Notes: generated by a model from the sequence alone, not told the origin. DNA of 64,000 nucleotides from Cryptomeria japonica (GCF_030272615.1 NC_081410.1:253689533-253753532), one strand, 5' to 3'; counted from the first letter of the stretch, positions 1 to 13,042 are shown. Made by a program: numbers and translations.

Positions 1-1493
1 GCCATGTGTCCTCAATAGATAAAGGTGAGATGGTGGCTTGACTATTCAAAATTTTCATATTATCGGTTCTCAAGAGGTAAAGATCGGACTACTAATGGTC
101 CCATCAATTTTCACATGTTTCAATGGATGGTGATGTTATAATATGGGCAAAAAGGTGCTCAACTTTTAATTTGCAAATGTTAGAGGGCATTGTGGTTGCA
201 AGGTAAAGTGTGAACAGATCCAACAACCCTCGTAACCTCGGTAAGGAAGGTGTAAGAGGGCTAAGAACCATGACATCATTAGATGATGTCATGTGTCCCA
301 AGATAACCGAGAAGACCAATGGTCTAGTCAATGATAGTGTTGGGTTAGAAGGGGATTTGGCATTGCTACATCATATGAGTAAATGGGTCCACATGCCATG
401 ATGGGGGGTCAATGTTAGATTGACCATTGGTGATAGTTTGATTTGTTAGGCTGGTTAAGATATATGACAGTTTCAAACTAATTTTCAAAAGGGAAATCAA
501 AGCCCTTAGAAAGGGTTCCAAAATCTTTGAATAGGGTCTCTTTAGGTAGGTCTGGTCTATAGGATTAGGTTCCAATTTTGGGAAGTCATAAGTAAATAGA
601 AAATATTGTAATGTCATTTTGCAAAGCAAAATACAAGATAGTTACCAGTTTCAAATTTCAAGTGGGTTATTCTATAAATGAAATATACTTTGTTATCTTA
701 TAGAAGATAGATTTTGAAATTAATACAAATACAATTTTAAGTCCTTACTCTCCTTTGTGTGAATTTATTTTCTTTTGAGTTAATGGAATCAATGGTTTCA
801 TTTACTTGTTGCATTGTTATTATGTATGTAATTTTTCATTCCATGCGTTAATCCAAGGGGTTAATTAAAATGATTGAATGAAATTATAGAGAGATAATGC
901 TTGTACTAGGATTTGATAAGTATTTCAGGTAACAAATTGCAAATGGAACGATATTGTAAGGGAATATCATTTAAGATTTAATCAGTTGTTAGATAAATTT
1001 CTGTCAAGTTTCAGTAATATTTTAGAGACTCAAAGCCCAATGGAATAAGGAACTAGTATATGCTAGTTGGTTTCGTTAGGTTATCAATTTCTTATCTATT
1101 TTATTTATGGTTTGTCACAAATCATTTAAATTTAAGTCATATTTACAAGTTTTATGTATGTTTGAGTTGTCCCACTTTCTCATGCTCCAAATAAGGTCGA
1201 GAATCACTGAAGAATATACCATTCTTGAGCATTGCCCCTACTATTGAGCCAGTATATGAGATCATCTGCTTTAATTGTAGCATAATTCATGTGTTGTGCA
1301 GAGGTCACTAATTTTCTAAGGGATCATCCCCCCAGGTCTTGCAAAGCCCAAAGCATAGAAGGATTAGCAAAAATCCTTGTTAGTTGGTCCAAGTTCTTGA
1401 GGATTTTAATAGTTGGAATTGGCTTCTCCATTAGTATTTGAAGAATCAACTTGGTTCTGCCTCTCGTAGTGTAAACCCATTTGGGCACCAACA
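1..1493 (+). repeat. Left LTR of A(+), truncated by window edge
   Basis: It matches 40255-41408 plus 50532-50876 in the same orientation, with small differences, and matches the minus-strand LTRs of the A(-) array less closely. The end reads ...TTTGGGCACCAACA, immediately before a primer-site-like sequence. Its first few hundred bases are missing off the left edge. Short reading frames inside are shadows. Confidence 0.9.
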
Positions 1494-1496
1494 CAA

Positions 1497-1514
1497 TGGT
1501 GACTCTGCTAGGGA
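1497..1514 (+). other. Primer binding site of A(+) (tRNA-Arg-like)
   Basis: TGGTGACTCTGCTAGGGA begins 3 bases after the LTR end. The same 18-mer with one to three changes follows the LTRs of both minus-strand copies (29164-29181, 35340-35357). TGGCGACTC...GGGGA sites are known from Tat/Ogre-type Ty3/gypsy elements primed by tRNA-Arg; assigning this family there is inference. Confidence 0.65.
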
Positions 1515-2399
1515 ATAAACTGTGGAAAATCTTTGGTTAGAAAAGATTGGCTTAATATATAGTTGATATTTTCCCATCCAAGTCACCAATAAAATGGTGA
1601 CTCTGTTGGGGAGTATTGCATAAAGTTTTTAGGGTTTTTTATGTGATTTGATGGTTGAGCTTTGCTCCCATGTTATAGGACCTAAATATTTTTCCATATA
1701 GAGTTATGAGCTTTTTAAATCTGTCCCTTGTCAGTCGAGTCAATTGTCATGAATGTTGCTTGAGAGTATGTTGTATTTCATCATTCAATGCAAGTTTGTC
1801 TAGATTTGTTCGTATTTCATGATTATTACGAAACCTCACAAGTTGTGAGTGGCGACTCTGACATCTCTGTACTAGTATGTATTATTTGAAGAAGAACCAA
1901 AGAATTTGTAGAAGAGATGATGCAAATTTGAGCTCTCGTGATGAAGTACCCTAACAAGCTAAGGATGGAATTCATATGATGCCATATGATGATAGAAGGT
2001 GTTGCAGTGCTGGTTTTTGAACAAATCTAACATGTGAAGAATTTCTAGGTGTTCAAGATATTTGTCCTCTTCATAAAGGTGGTGACTCTACAAAACAACC
2101 TAATGAAGATGTGAAGAGAACTTCAGATTTATTACTATTACAAGCGAGAAGGTTAATATCCATTCATTACAACATCTCCAGGTATTTTGATTTTCATGAC
2201 TTGAATGTGTTTTCATGAAATTCATATGTAGAAAATGTCTCCCTATTAAGTGAGTAAAGCACTAAGAGAGGGAATAATAGTGACTATTTTTCATACTTCT
2301 GTGATATAATTCTCAGAGTTTATATCAAGTTGGATGAGGTATGTTTTGAGCTATACATTGTAATATTTTAAGATTGTGATAAAGGAAAGAAGTAGGGAA
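1515..2399 (+). other. A(+) 5' leader, non-coding
   Basis: About 0.9 kb between primer site and gag start. It has no long frame. A second imperfect primer-site-like motif (TGGTGACTCTGTTGGGGA) occurs near 1596, so the start of the interior may be partly duplicated. The rest matches, in opposite orientation, the leaders of the two array copies. Confidence 0.7.
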
Positions 2400-3631
2400 A
2401 TGAATGAGAATATGTATTATGTTCATGTACTTCCCTATGAAATGTCAAATATAAATTTGCAAAGTATGCAACCTCTGTCAAATCACAACAAAGCGTTCTC
2501 TGTGGAAAGATACAAACCATTAAATTTTAATGGTATCCAAGATTTCCTAAATCCTATTCTTATTAAGCTTAGAGAACATCTACCAGAGTTCACTACCAAA
2601 GGATCAAAATCAACATGTCAACATCTGCAGGAGTTTTCTGAATTGATGGGCGATTTTGAGATAAGTTAGGAAGACGTCTTCATAAAGATTTTTGTTCAAC
2701 CTTTGAAGGAAAATGCCAAAGATCAGTTTTCTTATTTTCCATCATGTTCTGTCTCTTCATGGAATGAACTAAAGGCAGCCTTCATGGAACAATTAGTTTA
2801 GAGAATTGGTCCATGTTCAGTTATGAAAAGATTCATGGGTATTCAAAAGGAAGAGGATGAGCTAGTTCCTATTTTCAAACTTAGATTTTCCAAAACATTG
2901 GATGACATTCCTAGTTGTTATAGGCCAAATGATGTAGTGTGTTTGGTTGTTTACCTGGCTGCATTTGATGAGGAAGTGAGTTATTTTCTAAGAGACAAGG
3001 ATCCCAAAACCTTGCATTAGGCTTATAGGATAGTAATGGACATTGAAAACAACCTGAAATATGGAATCCCTAAGGGTTATTTATCAGCAAGGGTATGCTC
3101 TCCCAAGATATTAGATGTCAAAGAAAGGTATGAGCCAAAAGATGAAGATCAATGTCAAAGCATCTACATCCCTATTAATCACATTATCCCTTTTGTGACC
3201 AATGATTTGAACAAAAATGTGAGTGAAGAGAGCTTGTCCAAGACAGTGGTTATTACTCATGCTATTGAAGAGAAGGTTGATGAAAAATTTTATGACATAA
3301 TTGATACAAAAAGGGAAGTAATTTCAGTCACTAAATCCTATGAAAAAACTATTAGTTGTTCTAGTAAGGATTCCACACATAAAATCCATCTATAGTATTA
3401 TAGTTCAGATGAATCTAATATCTTGTATGAAGAAGAATTGAAAAGTTACATATTTGATGAAAATAGTGGTGATATGCAAGATTTTGATGGCATTGATTCA
3501 TTTGCACATGAATCCATTATGTGTGATGATGAGAACTTGAATGATATGGTGCCACCAATTTTAGTTGATGATGCTATTGAGATAGAAAGTTACATGGTAT
3601 GTACCAATGAAGAAGTTGTCCCATTACAAGT
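2400..3631 (+). pseudogene. gag-like polyprotein of A(+), N-terminal part
   Basis: Gag would form the particle that packages element RNA. One frame runs from an ATG at 2400 through a conserved gag-type core (motifs ERYKPLNFNGIQ, IQKEEDELVPIFKLRF, CYRPNDVVCLVVYLAAF) into an acidic, poorly conserved region. In-frame stops at 2667-2669 (TAG), near 2800, near 3018 and near 3393 break it. The first stop is also present in both array copies. The minus-strand copies at 26709-28412 and 32888-34575 align along the whole length. At 3631 the A(-) array interrupts the frame, which resumes at 38535. No zinc knuckle is visible. The relation to Ty3/gypsy gag rests on the core motif pattern and primer site, not on a database match. 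Confidence 0.75.
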
Positions 3632-4931
3632 TGTAGGTTCCCAAAATGGACAACGAGTTTACACTACTACAAGGTAGAGATCAAGTTGATTTCCTCCAAA
3701 TATATATGGAGTGCCACCTCCAACTATCAATATCTATTAGGATTGGACCAATAATAACAATAACAGAAAGTCCTTCTGTGCTTTAGGCTCTATAGAACCA
3801 GGGAGGGTGATCCCTTCAGTAAGATATCCTTCTCTCTGCAATGATACTCAAGCACTTACTCAAAACAAAGAATATTATCTCATAATAAGGCTCGACAAAA
3901 AGGGAAAATGCTCAAGGATGTAAAATCCTTCAGTGATCCTCAACCTTAAGCTAGAGTATGAGAGAGGGTGGGACAACTTTCAAAAAATACGTAAATCTTA
4001 GCAAATGATATTCTGATATTTGTAAGATTTGTTCTGAGAAATCATAAAGAAGATAAACTGAAAGCTGAAAACCTAATGACATTTGCTAGCAAATACCGGT
4101 GACTTATTCATTTGGGTTACAGAGTCTATGAAAAGTGTTATTGAAAAATCTGATAAAATTTCATCTAATAGCTGGTCTAGCCTAAAACAATATTGCCTTA
4201 CAATATTGTTCTGCTTACAATCTATCACCTGAAATTCTTATCAAATCCTATGGCAAGACTTATTTTCTCTATAATCTCATTCAAGCATTTTAATTAACCC
4301 CTTGGAATAAAGTATTGAATGGAAGAATACATACATCATAACAATGCAAAAAACAAATGAAACCCTTGATCCCATTTGCTTAAAAGAAGACAAAATCGCA
4401 CACAGGAGAGTAAAGATTAGGAAAATATATTTGCATTATTATCATAAGCTATCTTTTATCAGATGATAACCAACAAATTCAAATACAAAATGATCCACTT
4501 TAAAAAGGGAACCTGCAACTGTTCTATTAATTTTTTGCTCTACAAAATAACATTACAGTCCTTGTTATTTCCTACAACTCTCTAGAACTACTTTGGACCT
4601 AACCCTGTAGAAACGATCTATTTTACAGAGATCTTTCTAATAAAATTTGGACCCTAACTAATGGCGTTGAATTCCCTTTTATAGAAAACAAGGGAGCAAA
4701 AAGATTCAAACCATAAGACACTTGTTAACAACAAATTCATTCTTTGATAATTAGCCCTAAAAGGCCGTATACAATTCTATTTCAAAAATGTCCACATGTC
4801 CATGCGCTGGCACCTATGAATCATTGTTCTCTAACCGAAAATTGGTAGGAGCAAAACCATTTGAGTCATTTCATTATTTCCCTGCCACCTTCAGATGGAG
4901 TGTGAGATGTTGCATTTTTATCCAATATAGT
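3632..4931 (-). repeat. Leftmost A(-) LTR, first part (LTR-L)
   Basis: It begins TGTAGGTTCCCAAAATGG on the plus strand, the reverse complement of the LTR 3' end, and matches 29187-30481 and 35363-36650 along its length. The match stops at ...TTTTTATCCAATA, where element B begins; the same LTR resumes at 24261. No coding sequence is present. The plus-strand 104-codon frame near 4788 crosses the insertion junction and is not a gene. Confidence 0.9.
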
Positions 4932-7921
4932 TGTTACCTATTTTTGCTACAAGCTCAATATGCCTCAGAAGGAGAAACAAGTGCTAAGTATGAAAATAAC
5001 ACATTTTTTTTGTCTAACTTGTTTGCTTCATGTGCAGACACAGGGAAAATAACTTTTTGTTCCTTGAATTATAGCATGTGGGTTAAAATATGGCTCCCAT
5101 GAGGGTTGAGACCAACATGCTAAGGGAGATAGGTGTTTCTTCATAGTTTTTTTAATTTTTGCCCCGATCGGCAAGACTTACTCCGATGACCTGATGGAAA
5201 GGCCCAGGCATAGTCCATTTATCCCACATTGGCCATGCAGAGGAAATTTATTGCATTTATATGCAAGGCCGCATATATCCTTATTGTCAAATCTTAAGGG
5301 CTTTTGGCAAGTTGCAACTCAGCATTGGTGGGCCCCTCGGGTGTGCACGCATCTCAAAGCAGCCAAATATTACAGTAAAAGGATAAATTAACAGGTGAGC
5401 AGGTTGCAAAAGATTTGATGGCCATCATTATACTGCTATGTGAAAGTGATCAACTATTAATCTCTGTGACTTAGTGACTGGTGAGGTGGTACCCAAGTGG
5501 ATCATGTGGCAAAATAGGGGCTAACACATGGTGACATCATGGCATAAAAGAGGGCCGGTTTGAGAGACTAAGGACCGAGTGGATCAAGGTAGATCAACGG
5601 TGATCAAGAAAGATCTGACGATTGTTGCTATGTCGTGATGGGAAGATAATCGCCAAATACTCCCCGTGACTTGACAACAAAGCACGTGCCGAAAAGGAAA
5701 AGTTAAAGCTCAAGCAGAATGCTAAGATCCAATGGCAGATCAAGGAAGATCGGATGGTGGAGTGACATTCTGGGGCTATTCATGACCATCATTGTATTGC
5801 GGTTGTGAAGTGCCTAGAATGAATACCCTCATGACAGGTGGTGCCAAGGTGGACTCTGAGCAAATCACAAGGTGACATGCAATAGGTGGCATCTCATCAA
5901 AGTGAATGTCAAACAAACCTTGGCCATGATAGATCTCTAAATGGTTTCATCGAATGCATTGGTTTCATCAAAATAAGAGGTATTGATGAAAGTGGAGTTT
6001 TGATGAGACATGAAAACTATTTGCCGAGGGAGTAGTTTAGCCAAAAGAATGATATCCAACTGAACCACTAGCGACGTGGCAGTCTAGGTGGATCTACAAG
6101 CAGGTCGTACACTAACACGTGGCAGGCCCGATAGATAGGTGGTGCCCAGGCAGATTTCATGAGTGAACCAGGGGGTGCCACATGGTGACACACGGCAGAG
6201 GGGAGCTAGATCAGCCAGAATGAACAAGCAAGCAAGTCAAAAAGATAAACGGTGATCAAGAAAGATCCAATGGGCATCACTATATCGCTAGAGCAAGAAG
6301 CTCACTAGTTATCTCCGTGACTTGGTGACAAAGCATGAGCAGAAAAGGTGAGTGCTCAGGTGAGATAAGGGTCATGCAAGTTCAAGAAGATCTAACAGCC
6401 ATTGCTATATCATGAGATGAACATGCTTGATAGTTATCCCCTGTGACATAGTGACTAAGGACATGGTAGTTGAGGTGGCCATCTAGGTGGGATCAAAATG
6501 AATCAGGATATGCCACATGGCAAAGCATAGAAGAAGAACCAAGGTGAGCCTAGGAAGAAGTGGGTCCAGTCTAAAATGTTGAGGTGTTTAGGTGGAGCCT
6601 AGGCGGTGGCCATGGACAAGTTAGATTGTAACACATGGCAAGGATCTGTAGATGAATGACTCAAAAGTGGGCCCATTTTGAAGGTTAAAGAGATGGTTAA
6701 AAATCAAACAAGTTCCTAAAGATCTGAGGACTATTGCTATACTGCAATGAAAAGGTGCCTGAAGGTTAATCCTCATGACATAGTGACCGAGGATGTGGCG
6801 GTTAAGGTAGCACCCAGTTGGATCCAAAGGCGAGTCAGGATGTGCCACGTGGTGGAGTATGGAAAGTTGTCATCGGTCATCGGAAGTCAGCATTTGGAGC
6901 ACGCCATCAGCTATTGGTACAACATGTTTAGGAGCTACACCGAAAATCTAATGGAAAAATATACTATTGGGAGCGTGCCATCGGATATCGATGAGAGTGT
7001 TTTGATGTTATGTCGATAACCTGATAAGATGGTGTGGGAGTTGTAAACTATCTGCAGATGAGTGACTCAGTCCAAGTGAATTTAGCAAGAAATGATGTGA
7101 AGTTGGTAGTTTTGGAGGAGTTTCTCTCTAAGTTAAGCCCCTGATTTTGAGGAAAGGCTTAAAATTGATGACAGTTGATCCATGTTTGCAAGCTTTTATA
7201 TAAGTGATTGTTTTTCACTCTTTTTGGAGGTGGTTCTAGAGTTGAGACCTATTCAGTAGCAGAGATCTTTTCTCTTGGAACTCATCTTTTTAATGAATTT
7301 TTTCAGATTTTCATGAGTATTATTTAGACTTTGTAATGAGAAATACTCCCTATTTTCAATAAACAACTGAATCCTTCTCTTATTCTCCATGGTTCTAAAT
7401 ATTGTTGTGAATATTTTTGGATGAATTAGTTGTGATTACTATCAAGTAATTCTTCATTTTATCTCTGTTCCTTCAATGTTTAGTGCATGGTTAAGCATAC
7501 TATAGTGTAGATCAGTGTTTGAGTTATACTTTTTGGTAAATGAAGTTGTGGGAATTATCTTTGTTCTCCTTCACAAAAATATCAGAAAGAATGAACCTTT
7601 CACATGAGACATTTATGCAAAGTGTGCAATCTAGAGTTGTGAGTGTTTTAGTTTCTTTATTGGATTCTTGTGAGTTCCTTATCATTGCAATTCATTTTTC
7701 AATCATTGGTGGATCGCCTAGCAGTAGTTAATTTTTAGTCTTAAGCATATCCTTCTTCCCTTTTCTCAAAATTTCAAGTTAGTATTAGGTGATCAAATAG
7801 AAAGCCGACCTATAATCTGAAGGTCTTCTCTCATAATAAGATACCCATAGCCTAAGAGTAGTCCAATGTGTATTGGATTGTAGGAATTTCAAGCTTGCAT
7901 CAAGTGCAAATCCATGTGACA
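4932..7921 (+). repeat. 5' LTR of gypsy B
   Basis: It pairs with 21280-24260 over its entire length. The middle part (about 5400-6900) is built from several degenerate internal repeats, each combining a CTAT(R)CCGCTA-like block, a 'gtgacttagtgac' block and an 'aggtgg...cacgtggca' block. A TATA box lies near the 3' part. The 63-codon frame at 7540-7731 recurs in the other LTR simply because the LTRs are copies. Confidence 0.92.
7197..7204 (+). promoter_or_regulatory. Putative TATA box in 5' LTR of B
   Basis: TATATAAG, about 725 bases before the LTR end. The 3' LTR has TGTATAAG at the equivalent place (near 23530). This would set the transcription start and thus the U3/R border. Motif-based only. 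Confidence 0.45.
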
Positions 7922-7929
7922 ATAGTTTT

Positions 7930-7947
7930 TGGCATGCCCGATGGGAC
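7930..7947 (+). other. Primer binding site of gypsy B
   Basis: TGGCATGCCCGATGGGAC starts 9 bases after the LTR end. It has the usual TGG start (pairing with the tRNA CCA end) and a GC-rich body. I do not assign the tRNA. Confidence 0.6.
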
Positions 7948-8096
7948 TGTTGGAATTTATAGTTCATAGAAGGCCACCGTATGTTGTCTTGGTGTGTGCA
8001 ATAGAAAATTATTTTTCACACCTAGCAACACAAATCTTTAGTATTTTAGCAGTTCAATCTTCCTAGCTTATGAAAACATACTAAGCTAGGCAAAGT

Positions 8097-9273
8097 TCAA
8101 CTTTAGTCAATCATTCCCACCTATCACCCCCAAAAAGGAGAGCTAGGGTAGTTAACAAAGTTCTAGATCCAATAGTTGGTGTGCTGCCTATTAATTCTAA
8201 TTCTGAACTTGCTATTACAGCTTATAACAATCCACTGTTTGCAAGTTCTTATAGTCAGAATACACCAAATATGGCTCTTAATTAGCCCCCTAAGGTTCAT
8301 CCGTTTGTGCCTTTTAATCAGGGTAGTCCTTTAAATTTGGTTCAACATGATGACATACCAGTTGCAACACTTAAGAGTTTGCCATTTTTCACTAGAGAGG
8401 ATCAAACAACAACTATTGAACATATTAGAGATGTGGCTTCCTTGTGTGGAGTGCATCATATTATTGTAGAAAATGTTTCTTTGAGGCTTTTGGTAGCCTC
8501 TTTCAAAGGGAAAGCCCTTTAGTGGTTCTGGGGCTTGCCTGTGAACTCAATAGCTATGTGGGATGGGCTGAGACAACTTTTAAATCGACATTTTGAAGAC
8601 AATTTAGATCATCTTTCATTGGTGGAGAATATCACTACCATCAAAAGAGCTCCACATGAGCATATGATAGATTTCAACTACCGGTTTCAAAGGACTTGGA
8701 ATTGGATTCCAGCATCGGTAAAACCTTCTAATGATTATGATTTTTTGTTTTACCTAAAGGCTTTAAATAGTGACATTGCACTCATGATTTAGTCTATGGG
8801 GGGAAATACTTTACCAACAACATTTGACGTTGTTGTTAGTGATGAGAATAGTCTTATTCAAGCATGAAAGATAGCACCTAGGCCTCCCATGCCAATTTTT
8901 GCTGATATACAACCCATTATCCCTGTAGTTCCACCTTTTATAGTTGTTGTACCTTCATTTTGAGCATATAATGCTGAAGTTGCAGCTCAAGAGCATATTG
9001 TCCCTAGTCATTTGCAAGAGATAATAAGTATTGAAGAGAAAAATGCTGACCTATAGAAGAATTTGCAAAATTTTGGTAATGAGTTGGTTAATATCAAGAA
9101 AGCCCAAACTCAACCACCTTACCAAATTCCTTTCAAAGCTCCCTACCAAGCCTTGTACTAGCCAAACTCTCAAAGTCAAAGAAGGAATTTTAACCAAAGG
9201 CCTTTTCAACAGTATAATCCTAATACACCCAGTTCCTCAAGGGATGTTGTTCTAGTCTAGAACAACTTGGTAG
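8097..9273 (+). pseudogene. gag of gypsy B, upstream part
   Basis: This is the capsid-type protein of element B. One frame runs from about 8097 with stops at 8283 (TAG), 8520, 8790 and others. The recognisable retrotransposon gag core is at 8380-8790 (motifs LPFFTREDQ, LRLLVASFKGKAL, WDGLRQLLNRHF, DFNYRFQRTW), followed by a Gln/Pro-rich tail up to 9273. The true start codon cannot be fixed. Copia C1 interrupts the frame; after it, the same frame continues at 15919 with a zinc-knuckle-like stretch. Most stops replace expected Gln or Trp codons and fit C-to-T or G-to-A changes. Confidence 0.8.
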
Positions 9274-10327
9274 TGTTGGTATTATGGATGTGTTGCATTG
9301 GTTTTTTCATTGATGTCAACACTTGTCAACACTTGTTAGCACTTAGAGATCTTTGGCTATGTTCACCGGCATGTTCAGTGACATGCACAGTCACCAGTAT
9401 CTGGTTCACCAACAAGTTATATTGTTCACCGGCATTGAGGATGATCTGTTATCATCTGGAGATTACTTGGTTATGTCGAAGACATTTTTTGGACACTTGG
9501 TTTGGGTGATTTGATTATTGGTACAATCAAGTTTTCATATTTGATGTTACCGACAAATAGGTCTAGGTTATGGACCGACAAGCATTATCTATTCCAGATC
9601 AGCATGACATGTTATGGAGATGATTTGTTATTATTGTAAATGCATTGAGCCGACATCATGCATCGCATATTGATTCATTGAAATATCTTAGTGAGCCAAC
9701 CTACACATTTGGTCTTAGGTTTTGGTATTTATGTAAGATCTCATTTGTGAGATTATGTAGAAGTAAGGTAGTGAAAAAGGATTGTAATAAGGTATATGCA
9801 AACATAAGAAGAGCTATACATGCATACATCATTTGAAGATTCAAGGAAGGTATGAGGAAGACAAATAGAGCTTAACGGGTACTGAATCCAGCATATGAAG
9901 ATGTTATTTTGAGCAGCAGTACATTATCATTGGGTTTAACCATCCAATTGTAGTCAGTGTGACTCCCATTTTGTGATTGAGCAATGAGCTCTAGGCAATT
10001 GGCCTTTCTGCATGTGCAGACCCCATTTGTACACACATACTATCTATAGTAGTATCATCTAATTGTGGGTAAGGTTTACCACCATGTTTTTCCCCCTTAT
10101 AGGGTTTCCACATACAAATAACTGTGTTATGTGTTGTGTATGTTATTTGTCTTTTTGCTTCATACATTAAACTTTACCGGTATTGCAATTAACTGTTAAA
10201 CTGTCTACTGGCATTAAAGTTTAGTTTACTAGTATTATGCACTAAGTTTGGTTAAGTTATATTTGATTAAAATTAATAGACAACTGATTCACCCCCCCCA
10301 CCTCTCAGTTGCCTTTGGGTCCTAACA
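9274..10327 (+). repeat. 5' LTR of copia C1
   Basis: It matches 14875-15913 with scattered substitutions and an extra ~11-base block near 9330 that the other LTR lacks. A C-rich stretch precedes the end (CTCTCAGTTGC...CCTAACA). No gene inside: the short frames at 9267 and 9645 are chance. Confidence 0.95.
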
Positions 10328-10329
10328 AT

Positions 10330-10341
10330 TGGCATTAGAGG
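10330..10341 (+). other. Primer binding site of C1, decayed
   Basis: TGGCATTAGAGG three bases after the LTR. The intact sister site in C2 is TGGTATCAGAGC (initiator Met tRNA), so this one has several changes, mostly transitions. Confidence 0.7.
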
Positions 10342-10384
10342 TAAGTCCTCTTTTTGTAGAAGTTTAACAACTTGAGGAGATTCT

Positions 10385-11275
10385 ATGTCAACTAACTATT
10401 TCAGGAAGGACAATCTAAAGCTTAATGGAACCAACTATGGTATATGGTAGATCATAATGGAGACACATCTAAATTGCATTGGAAAAGACATATGGGATGT
10501 TACAAAGAATGGATATGTTGGTCCTACTCAAATTCAACCTAATCCACCAACCTTGGCTAAAGATCAGGAGAATGATTGCAAAGCAAGAGAAACACTTTTG
10601 AGTGCATCATCAAATCAGAAAATCATGGGATTATCAGACTGATCTACTACTAAAGCTATTTGGGACAAATTAGAAACATTAAATGAAGGAGATACCACTT
10701 TCAAAATTGCAAAACTAGAATGCTTCCGGGTCAGGTATGAAAATCTGAAAATGGAAGAAGATGAAAGGATTTCTGCTTTTATGGAAAGAGTTAATGAAAT
10801 TTTTTTGGGTATAGAATGTTGTGGAGGATCCTTAAGTGAAGATGAAATTGTTTCTAAAGTTTTAAGAGATTTTCCATCGGCATACAAAATGAAAGTAACT
10901 GCTATTAATGAATTGAGAACAATGCCTAATGCATCAGTTTCTAGAGATACTTTGGATGGAAAACTTTTAGCTTTTGAACTTGAGGAATTTGGTCCTATTG
11001 CTATGATTAAGTTAGGTTTGGCTTTCAAAGCTTCATCATTTGTAGCATCATCATCATCATCTAAAAAATCTGATTGGAAAGCACTCTATGCTAGAGAACT
11101 TGAAGAAATCAAAATAGAGAATGAAGAACTTGAAGAGCTTGAAGCACTATTTGCAAGGAAAATGCCTAAAGGTCCAGTTGGAAGTAAGTATGAAGGTAAA
11201 GCACCATTTAAATGTTTTAACTACAATTAAATTGGTCATATGGCATCTAGGTGTCATCATAGACATGTAAGATTG
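10385..11275 (+). pseudogene. gag of copia C1
   Basis: Copia nucleocapsid precursor. The start at 10385 (MSTNYFRKD) matches the intact start of the C2 copy at 62168. Core motifs are NGTNYGIW, LETLNEGDTTFKIAKLE and SEDEIVSKVLRDFPSAYK; a Glu-rich helical stretch (EELEELEALFARKMPKG) follows, then a zinc knuckle near 11213-11254. In that knuckle the second Cys is Tyr (CFNYN...HMASRC), as in C2. In-frame stops lie at about 10448 (Trp to TAG), 10640 (TGA) and 11228 (TAA). The frame continues into protease without a break, as in copia single polyproteins. Confidence 0.88.
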
Positions 11276-13042
11276 AAAGAAGAAGCTAAAAGAACATACA
11301 AGCCTAGCCCTGAATATCAAAGATACAGATTTAAGAAGAATAGAGACAAAACATGTTACTATGCTGATGAAGGAGTTACTAATGATTCTGATGAGGAACT
11401 GACAGATAATGGATGGTCTTTTATTGCAATAACAGAAGATCAACCAACACCTACTATTCAACCGGTAGAGCAGGCCCTAGCAACTAAAATTGAAGAAAAG
11501 GATGAATGGATCATTGATTCTGGATGTTCACATCATATGATTGGTGATAAGAGTAAATTCTTAACCTTTCAGGAATACAATGAAGGTCTAGTAAGATTTG
11601 GAGATGAGAAAGCTTGTTTGATCAAAGGAAAAGGCACTATATCTTTTGATGGTAAGCACAATACTGATAATTTTTACTATGTTGAAGGTTTGAAGCATAA
11701 TCTTTTGAGTGTTGGTCAATTAGTTGAAAAAGGATTTCAATTACAAATCAAGAATGGTAAATGCAAGATCATGAATAGAACTGGTTTGGAAATTGTAACC
11801 GGTAATCAGACTACAAGTAATATCTTCCATTTGAATAACAATGAGAAGACATGCTTGATTGCACATATTGATGAAAGTTGGTTATGGCATAAGAGACTGT
11901 GTCATGTAAATTTTGATTGCATTGTGAAAATCAGTACAACCAAGGTAGTATGGGATTTACCTAAGATTGTTAAACCTTACAATCCGGTATGTAAAGAATG
12001 TCAATTTGGAAAGCAAGTTAGAAAAACTTTTAAGAGTATTCCAAAAAAATCCAATAATGTTCTTGACTTAATTCATACTAATTTATGTGGTCCAGCAAGA
12101 ACTAGAAGTTTAAAAGGAGATAGATATTTTATGCTAATCATTGATGATTATTCTAGAATGTGTTGGGTTAATTTTCTCAGGGAGAAATCAGAAGCTTTTG
12201 GGAAATTCAAACTATTCAAGGTCATGGTAGAGAATGAAACCGGTAAGAAAATAAAATGTCTGAGATCAGATCAAGGAGGTGAATTCACATCTAAGGAATT
12301 TAATACATTCTATGAAGTGAATGAAATCAAAAGACAATTATCAGCACCTCAGACACCCCAACAAAATGGAGTTGTGGAAAGGAAGAAAAAAACTATTTTG
12401 GATGCAACCAGAAGCATGATATCAGAAGTAAACCTACCTCATGTGTATTGGAGAGTAGTCAATACAACTGTTTACACATTCAATAGAGTTCACATCAAAG
12501 ATGAAACCGGTAAGGCCCCTCATGAACTATGCTTTGGTAATACTCCTACTCTTAAATATTTTAGAATATTTGGAAGCAAATTTTATATTAGGAGAGATGA
12601 TTATATTGGAAAATTTCATCCTGGAAGTGATGAAGGAATATTTCTTGGTTACTCATCTAAGAGATTGCAGAAAATCATTGAAAGTGCAAATGTGAAGATT
12701 GATGAATAGTTTAGAAGGTCTATAGACTCTGAACCGATAGTTGAGATAATCACAAATGAACCTACTATGATTACACCAGCACAAAATGTTGATCCAGTCA
12801 CACTGGCATCATCTAAGAATTCCACAGTGACTGAACAACAATAGCATGTGAATACACCCAAGTATGTAAGATTGAATCACTCTGAAAGTCAGATAATTGA
12901 GAATAAGTATCAAGGAGTTATGACTAGAGGAAGACTGGAAAATGAAGAGGTATGTCTAGTTTCTAAATTTGAACCATCAACTATTAATGAGACATGTGAA
13001 GATAAACATTGGATTAAAGCTATGGAAGATGAATTGGAATAA
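11276..13042 (+). pseudogene. Protease and integrase of copia C1
   Basis: The same frame as gag encodes an aspartic protease with IIDSGCSHHM (catalytic Asp near 11515), then the GAG-pre-integrase region with the zinc-binding pattern (HKRLCH ... CKECQ, 11888-12005) and the integrase core. The first catalytic Asp of the core is Asn in IHTNLCGPA (near 12080); C2 keeps Asp there. The second Asp (RSDQGGEF, near 12270) and the Glu (NGVVERK, near 12377) are present. A stop at 12707 and two more at about 12842 and 13040 interrupt the linker to RT. The protein would cleave the polyprotein and insert cDNA; this copy could not integrate. Confidence 0.93.

Noticed and set aside
4788-5102. 104-codon frame as a chimeric gene
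   Set aside because: It crosses the junction between the A(-) LTR and the B LTR and has no motif.
7540-7731. 63-codon frame repeated almost unchanged at 23878-24069
   Set aside because: The repeat is explained by the two LTRs of element B; no domain, no sign of selection.
11147-11461. Minus-strand frame of 104 codons opposite C1 protease; similar ones at 10615-11028 and 61485-61919
   Set aside because: Shadows of the copia polyprotein on the other strand.
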